Shown here: one piece after another, positions 47,317 through 56,167 of the stretch
Layout: each line of letters opens with the position of its first letter
Numbering within the stretch: position 1 is the first letter of the stretch
From: Bacteroidales bacterium
Lineage (GTDB): Bacteria > Bacteroidota > Bacteroidia > Bacteroidales > VadinHA17
Direction of reading: 5' to 3'
Length of the DNA stretch: 64,000 nt
Assembly (NCBI GenBank): GCA_003141895.1
Contig: PLNT01000038.1
Span: 201,484-265,483, forward strand
Notes under the pieces: model-generated
The model's database searches: none
What the model saw: only the letters and a program-made list of their open reading frames with translations
What the model was told of the DNA's origin: nothing
Program-made: the position numbers and the translations under genes

Positions 47317-47394
47317 ATGATGAAAGTAAAAATGTTTTATATCTGGTCGTGGCGCAGCTTAATAATTTCAGCTGTGGAACAAGCCATTATATAA
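47317..47394 (+). CDS. trp leader peptide (contains Trp-Ser-Trp)
   Basis: A 25-codon ORF, with a tandem ATG start (47317 or 47320) and TAA at 47392. It contains IWSWRS, with Trp at residues 10 and 12; Trp is a rare residue, so two in three codons in front of a tryptophan synthase gene is telling. The leader continues 13 residues beyond the Trp codons, longer than the other leaders of this window. Confidence 0.85.
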   Translation: MMKVKMFYIWSWRSLIISAVEQAII

Positions 47395-47446
47395 CATTAA
47401 AAGATATTTATTATAGAGGGCACGCTGTTCACAGCGTGCCTTTTTT
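47369..47446 (+). promoter_or_regulatory. trp attenuator: terminator hairpin with possible antiterminator
   Basis: Terminator: GGCACGCTGT and ACAGCGTGCC (47419-47440) are perfect inverted arms followed by TTTTTT (47441-47446). Possible competing pairing: CAGCTGTG at 47369-47376, 17 bases after the second Trp codon, with CACGCTG at 47421-47427 (seven pairs, one bulge). It is weaker than in the other three attenuators, and another pairing may exist. Confidence 0.8.
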
Positions 47447-47472
47447 ATTTATTAACCTCAATCAATCAGACA

Positions 47473-48834
47473 ATGAAAAAGAACATCAAGATTTTACTAA
47501 GCGAAAAAGAAATGCCCAGGCAATGGTATAATATTATGGCAGACATGCAAAATAAACCAATGCCTCCATTGCATCCGGTTACTAAAAAACCGGTTGGTCC
47601 TGAGGACCTTGCCCCTGTTTTTCCTATGGCGCTGATAAAACAGGAAGTATCAACCGAAAGATACATTGACATACCTGAGGAAGTATTTGATCTCTACATG
47701 ACCTATCGTTCTTCACCGCTTTTCAGAGCTTACAGTCTCGAAAAAGCGCTGGGCACGAAAAGTAAAATATATTACAAATATGAAGGAGGTAATTATTCAG
47801 GTTCTCATAAAGCAAACACTGCAATTCCACAGGCATATTATAACAAGATGGAAGGCATAAAAAGAATCACCACTGAGACCGGTGCCGGCCAATGGGGAAG
47901 TGCAATGAGTTTTGCCTGTCATCACTTCGGAATTGAGCTTCTTGTTTTTATGGTAAAGGTTAGCTATGACCAGAAACCCGGCCGCAAGCTTTTAATGAAT
48001 ACTTATAATGCCAAGGTAGTCGCTTCACCAAGCACTATGACTGTGGCCGGAAGGAGAGTTCTTGAATTGGACCCAGATTCACCAGGCAGTTTAGGTATTG
48101 CAATTTCCGAAGCCATGGAAGTCGCCGTTCAGGATCCGTATACCAAATACGCACTAGGCAGTGTTCTTAACCACGTCATCCTTCATCAGACTATCATTGG
48201 TCAGGAGGCATTACTTCAGATGGAAAAAGCAGGGGACTATCCCGATGTTGTGATCGGTTGTTTTGGCGGAGGTTCTAATTTCTCAGGAATCGCATTCCCA
48301 TTTCTTCGCGAAAAGCTGCTTCACAAAAAAAACATTAGGCTTCTTACCGTCGAACCAGCTTCATGCCCAAAACTTACAAAAGGAAAATTCATGTATGACT
48401 TTGGTGACTCCGCCGGAATGACTCCTCTCCTTCCTATGTACACGCTGGGACATGATTTTATTCCGGCAAAGATACATGCAGGCGGATTAAGGTACCATGG
48501 AGCGGGTGTTCTGGTAAGCCAGTTGCTGAAAGACGGCTTTATTGAAGCAAAGGCAAAAATGCAGAGAGAATGTTTTGAAGCAGGTGTGCAATTTGCAAGG
48601 GCAGAAGGTATTCTTCCTGCTCCCGAATCCACATATGCAATCGCAGGGGCACTCGATGAGGCAAGAAAAGCAGACCTGGAAGGAGTCTCAAGGACAATAC
48701 TGTTTAATCTTAGCGGGCATGGTCATTTCGACATTTCTGCTTACGAGAAGTATTTTGAGAACAATCTTCCCGATCATGAAATGACGACGGCAGAAGTTGA
48801 CGAGGCTATTGCAAAAATTCAAATCCCCGCTTAA
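47473..48834 (+). CDS. trpB: Tryptophan synthase beta chain, TrpB2 type
   Basis: 453 residues, longer than ordinary TrpB (about 390-400) and with the extended N-terminus of the TrpB2 class. PLP enzyme joining indole and serine. Seen: SPLFRAYSLEKAL, the PLP Lys113 in NYSGSHKANTA, TETGAGQWGSAMS, FGGGSNFSGIAFP for the PLP phosphate, and LFNLSGHGHFD. No trpA or other trp gene is adjacent. TrpB2 enzymes are thought to work without TrpA, salvaging indole or aiding Trp synthesis. The Trp leader and attenuator upstream tie this gene to tryptophan supply. Confidence 0.95.
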   Translation: MKKNIKILLSEKEMPRQWYNIMADMQNKPMPPLHPVTKKPVGPEDLAPVFPMALIKQEVSTERYIDIPEEVFDLYMTYRSSPLFRAYSLEKALGTKSKIYYKYEGGNYSGSHKANTAIPQAYYNKMEGIKRITTETGAGQWGSAMSFACHHFGIELLVFMVKVSYDQKPGRKLLMNTYNAKVVASPSTMTVAGRRVLELDPDSPGSLGIAISEAMEVAVQDPYTKYALGSVLNHVILHQTIIGQEALLQMEKAGDYPDVVIGCFGGGSNFSGIAFPFLREKLLHKKNIRLLTVEPASCPKLTKGKFMYDFGDSAGMTPLLPMYTLGHDFIPAKIHAGGLRYHGAGVLVSQLLKDGFIEAKAKMQRECFEAGVQFARAEGILPAPESTYAIAGALDEARKADLEGVSRTILFNLSGHGHFDISAYEKYFENNLPDHEMTTAEVDEAIAKIQIPA

Positions 48835-48865
48835 CCGCTCCACAAACCGAGCGAATCGAGCCAGC

Positions 48866-48983
48866 CTTAACCCTACCCCCATCCTCTCGCCGTAAACGAC
48901 AAGAGAATGGGTTTAATTTGTTTATTAACAATGACTTAGACCCTCTCCTTGTTTATTTAAGGGGAGGGTTAGGTGGGGTTAAG
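48866..48983. repeat. Inverted-repeat element with GC-rich hairpins (118 bp)
   Basis: Outer arms CTTAACCCTACC (48866-48877) and GGTGGGGTTAAG (48972-48983) are inverted copies with one mismatch. Inside, CCCTCTCCTTGTTTATTTAAGGGGAGGG forms a hairpin. It fills the space between trpB and the convergent hydrolase gene and may end both transcripts. Confidence 0.65.
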
Positions 48984-49009
48984 AGAACAATAAAGAGTCT
49001 TTAAATTGT

Positions 49010-50632
49010 CTATTCTATTTTTGCAATTGTTCCTCTTATCGGTGTCATTGCGGGTGCGGGCCTTCCCATAAAAATGCCTGGTTTTTGTTCCATAGTTAAG
49101 GTTACATTTCCATTAAACTCTCTGAAATTGCATATTACAGTTTCGGAGCCCAGACTTTCTTCAACAAACCGGGCAGTTATTTCGAGTGTATTATTATCTG
49201 TCCAGGAATAAGCAGAAGCAACTTTTATCAGAGGTTGGTTAACTTTATAATTTGCATCAATTGACTTTGATATACTTCGTGGAGCAGCTAAAAGAGACGA
49301 TGATTTTGTATTTGATATCTTCCATTTTTCTGTTCCGCACTTGATAACCGATATGTTATTATCCCTTTTTAATGCAAAACTGCATTCTCCATTATTGAAT
49401 GTAAAATAAACAGATTGAATATTAAAGTCATTATCTCCCAGGATGAACTCCCTTCCGGAAATTTTCTTTATAAAGTCAGATGCGGTTAGTTTTGAGTTAT
49501 CCGGCTTAATTTCCAGATTCGCCTGTTTTTTCAGCAATTCAGTATAAGATGACGGTTCTGCCGGAATAACCTTGTCCGATTTAATGGCCGGGATCAGATA
49601 AGTATGAACCAGGTCCATTTCTTCCTGGGTATTTCGTGCGTTTGCCGTCAGAACTACTATCGCATCCTTATCGGGAATTAAAATTACAAACTGCCCCGCC
49701 ATTCCATCGAGACGTACAGTATTATTCCTTCCCCTCCACATCTGGTAACAATATCCTTGTGCCCAGTCATTCCTATCTTTTGGCATCTTGTTCGACGGGT
49801 CACCACTTTCAATCTTGAATGATGTTGCTTCCTTCACCCATTGCTCAGGAATAAGTTGCCTCCCTTTCCATTTTCCGTTAGCTATCAACAGTTCTCCAAA
49901 CCTTGCCATATCTTCAGTACGAAGCCTGAGCCCTATCATACCAAGATTAATTCCCTGCGGATTCATATCCCAGTCGATCCCTCGTATGGTCAGGGGGTCA
50001 AAGATTCTGGGCTTCAGGTATTCGAACAGGGTCTGTCCTGTTACCTGTTGAACAATAGCCGAAAGCATAAACGTTGCCATATTATTATAAAGGAATACTG
50101 TTCCGGGTTTATGAACAGGCTCCAGGGAGATAAATGACCTGATCCAGTCTTCATTGACTCCTGCACCCATTGGAGCAGGCTCCTGTCCTACCGACATGGT
50201 AAGGAGATTCTGAACAGTCAGTTCCTTCATGTACTTACCAACAGAATCGGGCAAAGAATAAGGAAAAAAAGAAATAACTTTATCGGAGAGCTTCAGTTTG
50301 TTTTCCGAAACAGCCAGTCCTATGCCTGTCGCTGTGAAGGTCTTACTCGCTGAAAACATAATATGCCTGTATTCAGGACCATATGGATTCCACCAACCTT
50401 CTGCAATTACCTTTCCGTGCCTTATGAACATAAAACTGTGAATTTCCTGGCGACCAGTATCCACTGCGTTTATGAAATCTATTATCCCCGCAGAGGAAAC
50501 ACCTTCCGATTCGGGAACACTTCTGGGGAGCTTATCTGAGATTTGGCCTGTCAGGTTCGTTGTAATTAGCGAACTTAAGAAAATGATCAGCAGAACTGAA
50601 AGAGATTCTTTCGCTTTGCAATATGTTTTCAT
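49010..50632 (-). CDS. Exported serine hydrolase of the beta-lactamase (class C) family
   Basis: 540 residues. A signal peptide lies at about 10-30 (SVLLIIFLSSLITTNLTGQ). The serine-hydrolase domain (about 38-345) has the SxxK nucleophile motif S94-A-S-K97 and the YxN motif Y182-N-N184 (LYNNMATF); a final HxG/KTG-like strand is not obvious. A C-terminal domain of about 190 residues with beta structure follows and is of unknown role. Family members include esterases, D-amino-acid peptidases and transpeptidase-like proteins as well as beta-lactamases, so antibiotic resistance should not be inferred. Likely periplasmic. Confidence 0.88.
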   Translation of the reverse strand: MKTYCKAKESLSVLLIIFLSSLITTNLTGQISDKLPRSVPESEGVSSAGIIDFINAVDTGRQEIHSFMFIRHGKVIAEGWWNPYGPEYRHIMFSASKTFTATGIGLAVSENKLKLSDKVISFFPYSLPDSVGKYMKELTVQNLLTMSVGQEPAPMGAGVNEDWIRSFISLEPVHKPGTVFLYNNMATFMLSAIVQQVTGQTLFEYLKPRIFDPLTIRGIDWDMNPQGINLGMIGLRLRTEDMARFGELLIANGKWKGRQLIPEQWVKEATSFKIESGDPSNKMPKDRNDWAQGYCYQMWRGRNNTVRLDGMAGQFVILIPDKDAIVVLTANARNTQEEMDLVHTYLIPAIKSDKVIPAEPSSYTELLKKQANLEIKPDNSKLTASDFIKKISGREFILGDNDFNIQSVYFTFNNGECSFALKRDNNISVIKCGTEKWKISNTKSSSLLAAPRSISKSIDANYKVNQPLIKVASAYSWTDNNTLEITARFVEESLGSETVICNFREFNGNVTLTMEQKPGIFMGRPAPAMTPIRGTIAKIE

Positions 50633-50727
50633 AATTAAAAAATCTATAATAGAATATGTCAGATGATTGTTGTACGGTTATATACAGATACCCCCACCAT
50701 TACTTCCCTTAAACTATAAGAAAAGGT

Positions 50728-51525
50728 CTAGAAATCAGAATAAGAAGTCGGATGAAGCAGATTTGGATTAGCTTTTGAAACTGTATTTTTATATTCTTCC
50801 ATTCCTGAAAGTTTCTTCCATTCATCGGTAGCACCAAAAGCTTTCCAATGCTCATCATGTGATTTCATATCTGAAAAAGTAGTCATATACATAAGGTTGG
50901 GCATGTGACTTCCGATTAATACTTCACCCCAGAATACAGGATTGAAATTTAATTTTTTAAATATATCTATTTCCCCTCCCTGGTTAAACATTTCTATCTT
51001 CTTTACAGCCTTGGCGTTGGTAGCACTTTCATAACTGCGGAGCTCATAGATTCTCTCCGCCGGAGAATTAGTATATTTTGGAGCATTAAATTGCGGAAAA
51101 TTTATAAAAGCTTTAAGAAAAATGCTCTCATATCTTTTATACGGAGGTTCATTGAAAGGAGCATCAATAAATGATTTTCCGGCATCAGCAAAAACCTTAT
51201 CTTTCATGAGCTGATCGGGCAATTGCATAAATTGCTCAACTGTGTTGAAAGGGATCAATACATAAACTAATTTTCCGAAAGTTGTATCAGCCTCAACAGG
51301 CTTGAATACTCCAACAACCGGAATACCTGCACGATGCAAAGCAGGCAGATACGCATCTTTAAGATAGGTATCTACCTTGCCTTCCTGAGTTTTATCTGCA
51401 ATCCTGTAGATTTTTATTTCATAGTATTGCTGCTTTGGGGTCGCTTTTCCAAACCCGCTGTAAACGACAGAGATTAACATTAATGTAACTGCCAGAATCT
51501 TGTGAATAAAATTTTGTTTTTTCAT
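50728..51525 (-). CDS. Exported NIPSNAP-family protein
   Basis: The open frame begins at 51600, but the ATG at 51525 gives a signal peptide (MKKQNFIHKILAVTLMLISV), leaving 265 residues. Two NIPSNAP-like ferredoxin-fold domains are seen: residues about 35-130 (YYEIKIYRIADKTQEG, LPALHRAGIPVVGVFKP) and about 155-260 (IYELRSYESATNAKAVKKI, FWGEVLIGSHMPNLMYMTTF). Bacteroidota often encode such periplasmic NIPSNAP proteins near Gfo/Idh/MocA oxidoreductases and sugar hydrolases; the function is not known. Confidence 0.88.
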   Translation of the reverse strand: MKKQNFIHKILAVTLMLISVVYSGFGKATPKQQYYEIKIYRIADKTQEGKVDTYLKDAYLPALHRAGIPVVGVFKPVEADTTFGKLVYVLIPFNTVEQFMQLPDQLMKDKVFADAGKSFIDAPFNEPPYKRYESIFLKAFINFPQFNAPKYTNSPAERIYELRSYESATNAKAVKKIEMFNQGGEIDIFKKLNFNPVFWGEVLIGSHMPNLMYMTTFSDMKSHDEHWKAFGATDEWKKLSGMEEYKNTVSKANPNLLHPTSYSDF

Positions 51526-51651
51526 AGTTAAAGTATTGATTATAAAATTAATATAATGACATCTTTTAAAAATTAAATTCATTAACCCTCCCACTTGCAA
51601 TACAATTCTTCAGAATTATAGAAACACTTTTTAGCATTTCTTTTCTTACGA

Positions 51652-51733
51652 ATTACCCCCTTTCATTTTCCCCCAAGGGGGAAAGGTTTTGTTCACACCT
51701 TCCCCCGTGGGGGAAGGTTGGGAAGGGGGTAAT
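51652..51733. repeat. C5/G5 double-hairpin repeat, copy B
   Basis: Ends ATTACCCCCTTTC and GGAAGGGGGTAAT are exact or near-exact inverted copies. Inside are TTTTCCCCCAAGGGGGAAA and CTTCCCCCGTGGGGGAAG. It matches copies at 37611 and 63813. Confidence 0.85.
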
Positions 51734-51832
51734 CGACCGAACAAAACATTTATTCATATCTCTTAAAAAATGTTACCCAAATTGTAAAGTATAACACGAT
51801 ACACATTTATGTGCTTTGTGGTCAATAAAATC

Positions 51833-52882
51833 TTAATACGCTGCCTTAAAGTCCTCAAATATCTCATTTGCCTTAGCTGGTGTCAGTTCTGATCCTGACT
51901 GAACATAAAACCTGTGATATAAAGTCACTGACTGACCTTTTTCAAGTTTATAACTTCTTTTTTCAAGTTTAGGATCATAGGAATTCTGCCCGAAATTGTT
52001 TAACGAGAAAAGACCATATCCTCTTGCATGTGCATATGCCGGAAATCCTGGATTTTTAGGATTGTCAAAAATTGCCATGCTGATTTTAATATTATTCTTG
52101 ACACCACTCAGGATTACCCATTCATTTCTTGTTCCCCATACTGAATCACCTTTTAACCCTATACTTGATATGTACATGCCTGTAACACCATTATTATCAA
52201 TAGCTTTAACCGTTGTTGGATTTCCCTTATCATCAGTAAAGATCAGCGATTCATTTGAAGGCATCTCAAATGCCCTGTCGACCCGTATTGCAAACATTCC
52301 CTCCTTACTGTCGCCTATTACGACCTGCCCATCTACTGCTGTTAATGTCGAAATATGATCAATTGTACGGGTGTTCTTGTCACCGGAAAAGACATACCTG
52401 GTACTTTCGTTCAGTATTGCTTTTCCATTATTATCCTCCCATATCATGGTAACTTCCAGTTCTCCCTTCTTTCCGCTGATTGCTTTAACAATTTTTTGAT
52501 GAACAATATGGCCATAACTATCCTTCTTTGAGGCAGGGATTTCGGATGAATTATTCCAGAAATCAAGACTATTGATATTCCCGTAGTTAAACCAGATACC
52601 TATATGATGCGGATGATCTACTCGTTCATTTTTTCTGGGTTCGAAAGGATATCCTCGTGTAATCACCGAACCATCAGGAGAATAAACAGGGAATAAAAAT
52701 GGCTTTTCAATATTTATGGGATAATGATAGGATGTAAACAATTTCCCGTCTATCAAGACATCTACTTTATTTTTCTCATCCTGCCGGACCAGTTTTACAT
52801 CCCCATCAGGTTTAACATTAAAAAACAGCCCTGAAACAAGGAGTGTAAATGCAGATAGACCTGATAACAATGCATTTATCAT
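51833..52882 (-). CDS. Exported DUF6807/PmoA-like protein
   Basis: 349 residues with a hydrophobic N-terminus (about 3-22) that is a signal peptide. The body resembles proteins annotated as DUF6807 or methane oxygenase PmoA-like: PFLFPVYSPDGSVITRGYPF, then the conserved DHPHHIGIWFNYG at about 95-107, and later ARGYGLFSLNNFGQ. It has no relation to real methane monooxygenase. Ten bases separate it from the upstream Gfo/Idh/MocA gene, so they form an operon; such pairs in Bacteroidota are linked to sugar or polyol metabolism. Function unknown. Confidence 0.85.
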   Translation of the reverse strand: MINALLSGLSAFTLLVSGLFFNVKPDGDVKLVRQDEKNKVDVLIDGKLFTSYHYPINIEKPFLFPVYSPDGSVITRGYPFEPRKNERVDHPHHIGIWFNYGNINSLDFWNNSSEIPASKKDSYGHIVHQKIVKAISGKKGELEVTMIWEDNNGKAILNESTRYVFSGDKNTRTIDHISTLTAVDGQVVIGDSKEGMFAIRVDRAFEMPSNESLIFTDDKGNPTTVKAIDNNGVTGMYISSIGLKGDSVWGTRNEWVILSGVKNNIKISMAIFDNPKNPGFPAYAHARGYGLFSLNNFGQNSYDPKLEKRSYKLEKGQSVTLYHRFYVQSGSELTPAKANEIFEDFKAAY

Positions 52883-52891
52883 AATCAGTTA

Positions 52892-54214
52892 TTAATATTT
52901 GAAAATCTGTCCGCCCGCAAGAACTTCCTGATTTGCCTCATCGAAGGTAGCTTTCTGACCGGTTCTCAGAGCGGCTGTGCACATAATCGTAGCAATTGAA
53001 TGATTATAGCCTGCCATGATGTCCGCATTTGGTTTCTTTCGATCACGAACACATTCCAGCCAGTTCTTCATATGAGCATTAGTCATTACATCTGAACCTG
53101 TGTTGGCCGACGTTTCAACTTTAAATCCTGGCAAATCCATTGATTCAAGAAGATTTGGCTTCATGTTCATTTCCCCTGCATCGCCTGCTGTAAGGCCACC
53201 TTCAGAGTTGATTTTATTTGTATCAAGGTTGAGAGATCCTCCATTAGAAAAATAAATTTCTTTGGTACCTCCGGCAGAGTTGGTAAAACGGGAAGTATAA
53301 ACAACCTGGAATGCTGAATTATCATCTCCGTAATCCATAACGGCAGTCATTGTGTCAAAATTGGTCCTCCCGTCTTTCCACAAATAAACGTTGCCATTTG
53401 CTGCTACGCTTCTGGGATGACTTAATCCAGTAAACCAATGAACAGTGTCAATCTGATGAGCCATCCACTGACCCGGTATTCCTGATGAATATGGCCAGAA
53501 AAGTCTGAACTCAAGATATTTCCTTGGATCCCAGGCAACCGGTGCCCGATTCATCTGGAAACGGGTCCAGTCTGTATCAGCTTCTTTTATCAATGATGTG
53601 AGTTGGGGTCTTCTCCATCTGCCAGGCTGATTCACGTTCCACGACATCTCAACCATCACAATTTTCCCGAATTTACCTGATCTTATATAGTCATTCGCAG
53701 CAATATAATTAGGAGTACTCCTTCTTTGTGATCCGATCTGAACGATCTTTTTTGAATCCTGAACAGCCTTTAGAGCTTCCTTCGCATCTGACATGGTTTC
53801 GGCAAAAGGTTTTTCACAATATGCATCCATACCTGCCCTTACTGCTTCAGCGAGAACAAGTGCATGCTGAAAATCCGCAGTACTTATTATTACTGCATCA
53901 GTATCCTTCCCGCTGTATAGCTCATCATTGTTCCGGGCTTTCCTTACATTAATTCCCTTTCCCTTGAAGAAGGTTTCCGCTTCGTCACGACGCCTGTTCC
54001 ACAGATCGGAAACAGCTACAATTTCAAAATTGAAATCCTTAGCCATACTAAGAAATGAGGGAGCCAGGGAAGTCCTGAACCGGTCAGAAAAGCCTACTAT
54101 CCCGACACTAAACCTGTCATTTGATCCAAGTATCCGGGAATAACTCTTCGCGCTCAGAGACAAACCTGCTGCGCCGATTGCTGATTTCTGAATGAATTCT
54201 CGTCGGGTTGCCAT
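52892..54214 (-). CDS. Tat-exported Gfo/Idh/MocA-family oxidoreductase
   Basis: 440 residues. The N-terminus MATRREFIQKSAIGAAGLSL is a twin-arginine signal (RREFI), so the enzyme is folded with its nicotinamide cofactor before export to the periplasm. Rossmann domain: FSVGIVGFSDRFR, VAVSDLWNRRRDEA, VIISTADFQHALVLAEA, and the family motif YCEKPFAETMS. The C-terminal alpha/beta domain has SGIPGQWMAHQIDTVHWFTG. Family members oxidise or reduce sugars and inositols, or act as glycosidases by a redox mechanism; exported ones are typical of Bacteroidota. Co-transcribed with the DUF6807 gene. Confidence 0.92.
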   Translation of the reverse strand: MATRREFIQKSAIGAAGLSLSAKSYSRILGSNDRFSVGIVGFSDRFRTSLAPSFLSMAKDFNFEIVAVSDLWNRRRDEAETFFKGKGINVRKARNNDELYSGKDTDAVIISTADFQHALVLAEAVRAGMDAYCEKPFAETMSDAKEALKAVQDSKKIVQIGSQRRSTPNYIAANDYIRSGKFGKIVMVEMSWNVNQPGRWRRPQLTSLIKEADTDWTRFQMNRAPVAWDPRKYLEFRLFWPYSSGIPGQWMAHQIDTVHWFTGLSHPRSVAANGNVYLWKDGRTNFDTMTAVMDYGDDNSAFQVVYTSRFTNSAGGTKEIYFSNGGSLNLDTNKINSEGGLTAGDAGEMNMKPNLLESMDLPGFKVETSANTGSDVMTNAHMKNWLECVRDRKKPNADIMAGYNHSIATIMCTAALRTGQKATFDEANQEVLAGGQIFKY

Positions 54215-54367
54215 AATATCTTATTTTAGATAGTTGATTAACGTAAAAATAATATTTCTTTTTACACTATAAAACTTCATAAATCCAATCAAATTTATTT
54301 CATCTTTAATTCAATCCATCCAAAAACAGATGAAATTATTTACTTTTAAAAAAAATAGATTTAAAAA

Positions 54368-54889
54368 ATGAAGAGAATCCTGGTTGACATGGATGGTGTA
54401 ATTGCTGATGTATACACCCGTTTCTTTGAGTTGTATGAGAAAGAAACAGGTAAAACGAAAACGATGGAAGAAATCATTGGATACAAAGAAGCAGAAGCAT
54501 TTCCTGAAGTCTATCGCTGGGTAGAGACGCCCGGGTTTTTCAGAACAATTCCCATTATGAAAGATTCTCAGAGAGTATTAAAATTGCTAAATGAAAAATA
54601 TGAGATAATAATTGTTTCCATGGCAACTGAATTCCCTTACAGCCTTACAGACAAACAATTGTGGCTAAATGACAATTTCCCTTTCATAAGCTGGAAACAA
54701 ATAGTTCTATGTGGTAATAAAAGCCTTATCAAGGCAGACCTAATGATCGATGACCATTTCAAAAATCTGGATAATTTCGAAGGTGACACAATTATGTACA
54801 TTCAGCCTCATAATATCAATAACACCAGCCACAATTATAAAACAGTTTCCTCATGGGAAGAAATTGAAAAGCTCTTTCTTATTGATTGA
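54368..54889 (+). CDS. 5'(3')-deoxyribonucleotidase-like HAD phosphatase
   Basis: 173 residues, cytoplasmic. The HAD nucleophile motif VDMDGVIAD has D7 and D9. The short cap, IIIVSMATEFP (motif II region) and the late acidic motif LMIDDHFKNL match the NT5C family, which removes phosphate from deoxyribonucleoside monophosphates. Stand-alone gene between two oppositely and similarly directed neighbours; no operon partner. Confidence 0.88.
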   Translation: MKRILVDMDGVIADVYTRFFELYEKETGKTKTMEEIIGYKEAEAFPEVYRWVETPGFFRTIPIMKDSQRVLKLLNEKYEIIIVSMATEFPYSLTDKQLWLNDNFPFISWKQIVLCGNKSLIKADLMIDDHFKNLDNFEGDTIMYIQPHNINNTSHNYKTVSSWEEIEKLFLID

Positions 54890-55014
54890 CTAGTTTTCTG
54901 TTTTTTTAACTAAAGAGGCATGAATTATTATTGAAATAACTGTAGTTTTGAAATTCCAAGATCAATTTTACTGTCTGAACTATTAATCAATACTTAATAT
55001 ACAAAAAAAGTAAC

Positions 55015-56136
55015 ATGGAAAACGAGAACAAACCAGCTACTAAACGATTATATTCTCTTGATGCCTTGCGCGGATTCGATATGTTCTGGATTATGGGCGG
55101 AGAAGCAATATTCGTTGCCCTTGCCTCCCTGACCGGTTGGCCAATATTAAAGTTGTGGGCAGAACAGCTGGAGCACGTACCATGGCATGGTTTCCATTTT
55201 TATGATATGATCTTTCCTATGTTTCTTTTTATTGCCGGCATTTCATTCCCTTTTTCGATGGCCAAACGCATTTCGATGAATGAAAGCCGGAATTCGATCT
55301 ATAAACATGTTATTACGCGTGGGTTGCTCCTGGTGCTGATTGGTATTGTATATAATAATGGAGTGAACTTTGACTTCGCTCACTTAAGATATGGGAGTGT
55401 ACTTGGAAGAATAGGATTGGCCTGGATGTTTGCCTCCCTCATATTTATGAACACAAAACTAAACATGCGGATTGTATGGTTCTGCTGTCTGCTTCTTGGA
55501 TACTGGGTACTACTTTTACTTTTCCCGGCTCACGACCTGGGTTCCACAGATATTTTTTCGCGTGAAGGTAATTTAACAAGTCATATAGACAGACTCCTCA
55601 TGCCAGGAAGACTTTACCTGGGTAATCATGATCCGGAAGGATTACTCGGTGTGATTCCTGCTATAGGGACAGCTCTGCTTGGGATGTTTACAGGAGAGTT
55701 CCTTCAATCAAAATATCTTAGCGACAAACCTTATCGTAAGGTACTTTATCTTTTCCTGGCAGCGATCATCCTGATGATAATAGGAAGGGTTTGGAATATC
55801 GCGTTCCCGATCAACAAAAATCTCTGGACAAGTTCATTTGTATGTTTCGTTGGAGGATTAAGCCTTCTCCTGTTCTCAATTTTCTATCTTATAATTGATG
55901 TCCTGGAATATAAAAAATGGGCATTCTTCTTTGTTGTAATCGGACTGAATCCAATAACTATTTACCTTACAGGAAGAATAGTCAATTTCAGATCTGCTGA
56001 TAAATTTTTCTTCGGCGGACTGGAATCTATTATGCCATCAACCTGGACACCTCTTATTGAAGGAATCGGGGTAACGGCAATTGCCTGGGTATTCCTGTAT
56101 ATCCTTTATAAAAAGAAGGTATTTCTGAAGATCTGA
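55015..56136 (+). CDS. DUF5009 / heparan-alpha-glucosaminide acetyltransferase-like membrane protein
   Basis: 373 residues with about ten predicted membrane segments. The start RLYSLDALRGFDMFWIMGGE is the family hallmark, followed by WHGFHFYDMIFPMFLFIAGISFPFS. Related proteins (NagX/YeiB-like acyltransferase-3 relatives) are thought to transfer acetyl groups across the inner membrane to amino sugars or to transport N-acetylglucosamine; neither is shown for this group. Conserved His in PWHGFHFYD could be functional. It is monocistronic. A possible -7 element TAGTTTTG lies at 54943-54950. Confidence 0.88.
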   Translation: MENENKPATKRLYSLDALRGFDMFWIMGGEAIFVALASLTGWPILKLWAEQLEHVPWHGFHFYDMIFPMFLFIAGISFPFSMAKRISMNESRNSIYKHVITRGLLLVLIGIVYNNGVNFDFAHLRYGSVLGRIGLAWMFASLIFMNTKLNMRIVWFCCLLLGYWVLLLLFPAHDLGSTDIFSREGNLTSHIDRLLMPGRLYLGNHDPEGLLGVIPAIGTALLGMFTGEFLQSKYLSDKPYRKVLYLFLAAIILMIIGRVWNIAFPINKNLWTSSFVCFVGGLSLLLFSIFYLIIDVLEYKKWAFFFVVIGLNPITIYLTGRIVNFRSADKFFFGGLESIMPSTWTPLIEGIGVTAIAWVFLYILYKKKVFLKI

Positions 56137-56167
56137 CTTTTGAATTCAATCCTTCACGTAATTTGAT

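Noticed and set aside
47349..47531. 60-codon plus-strand frame overlapping the Trp leader and trpB start
   Set aside because: It runs through the terminator hairpin and trpB in another frame; the Trp-containing leader explains the region better.
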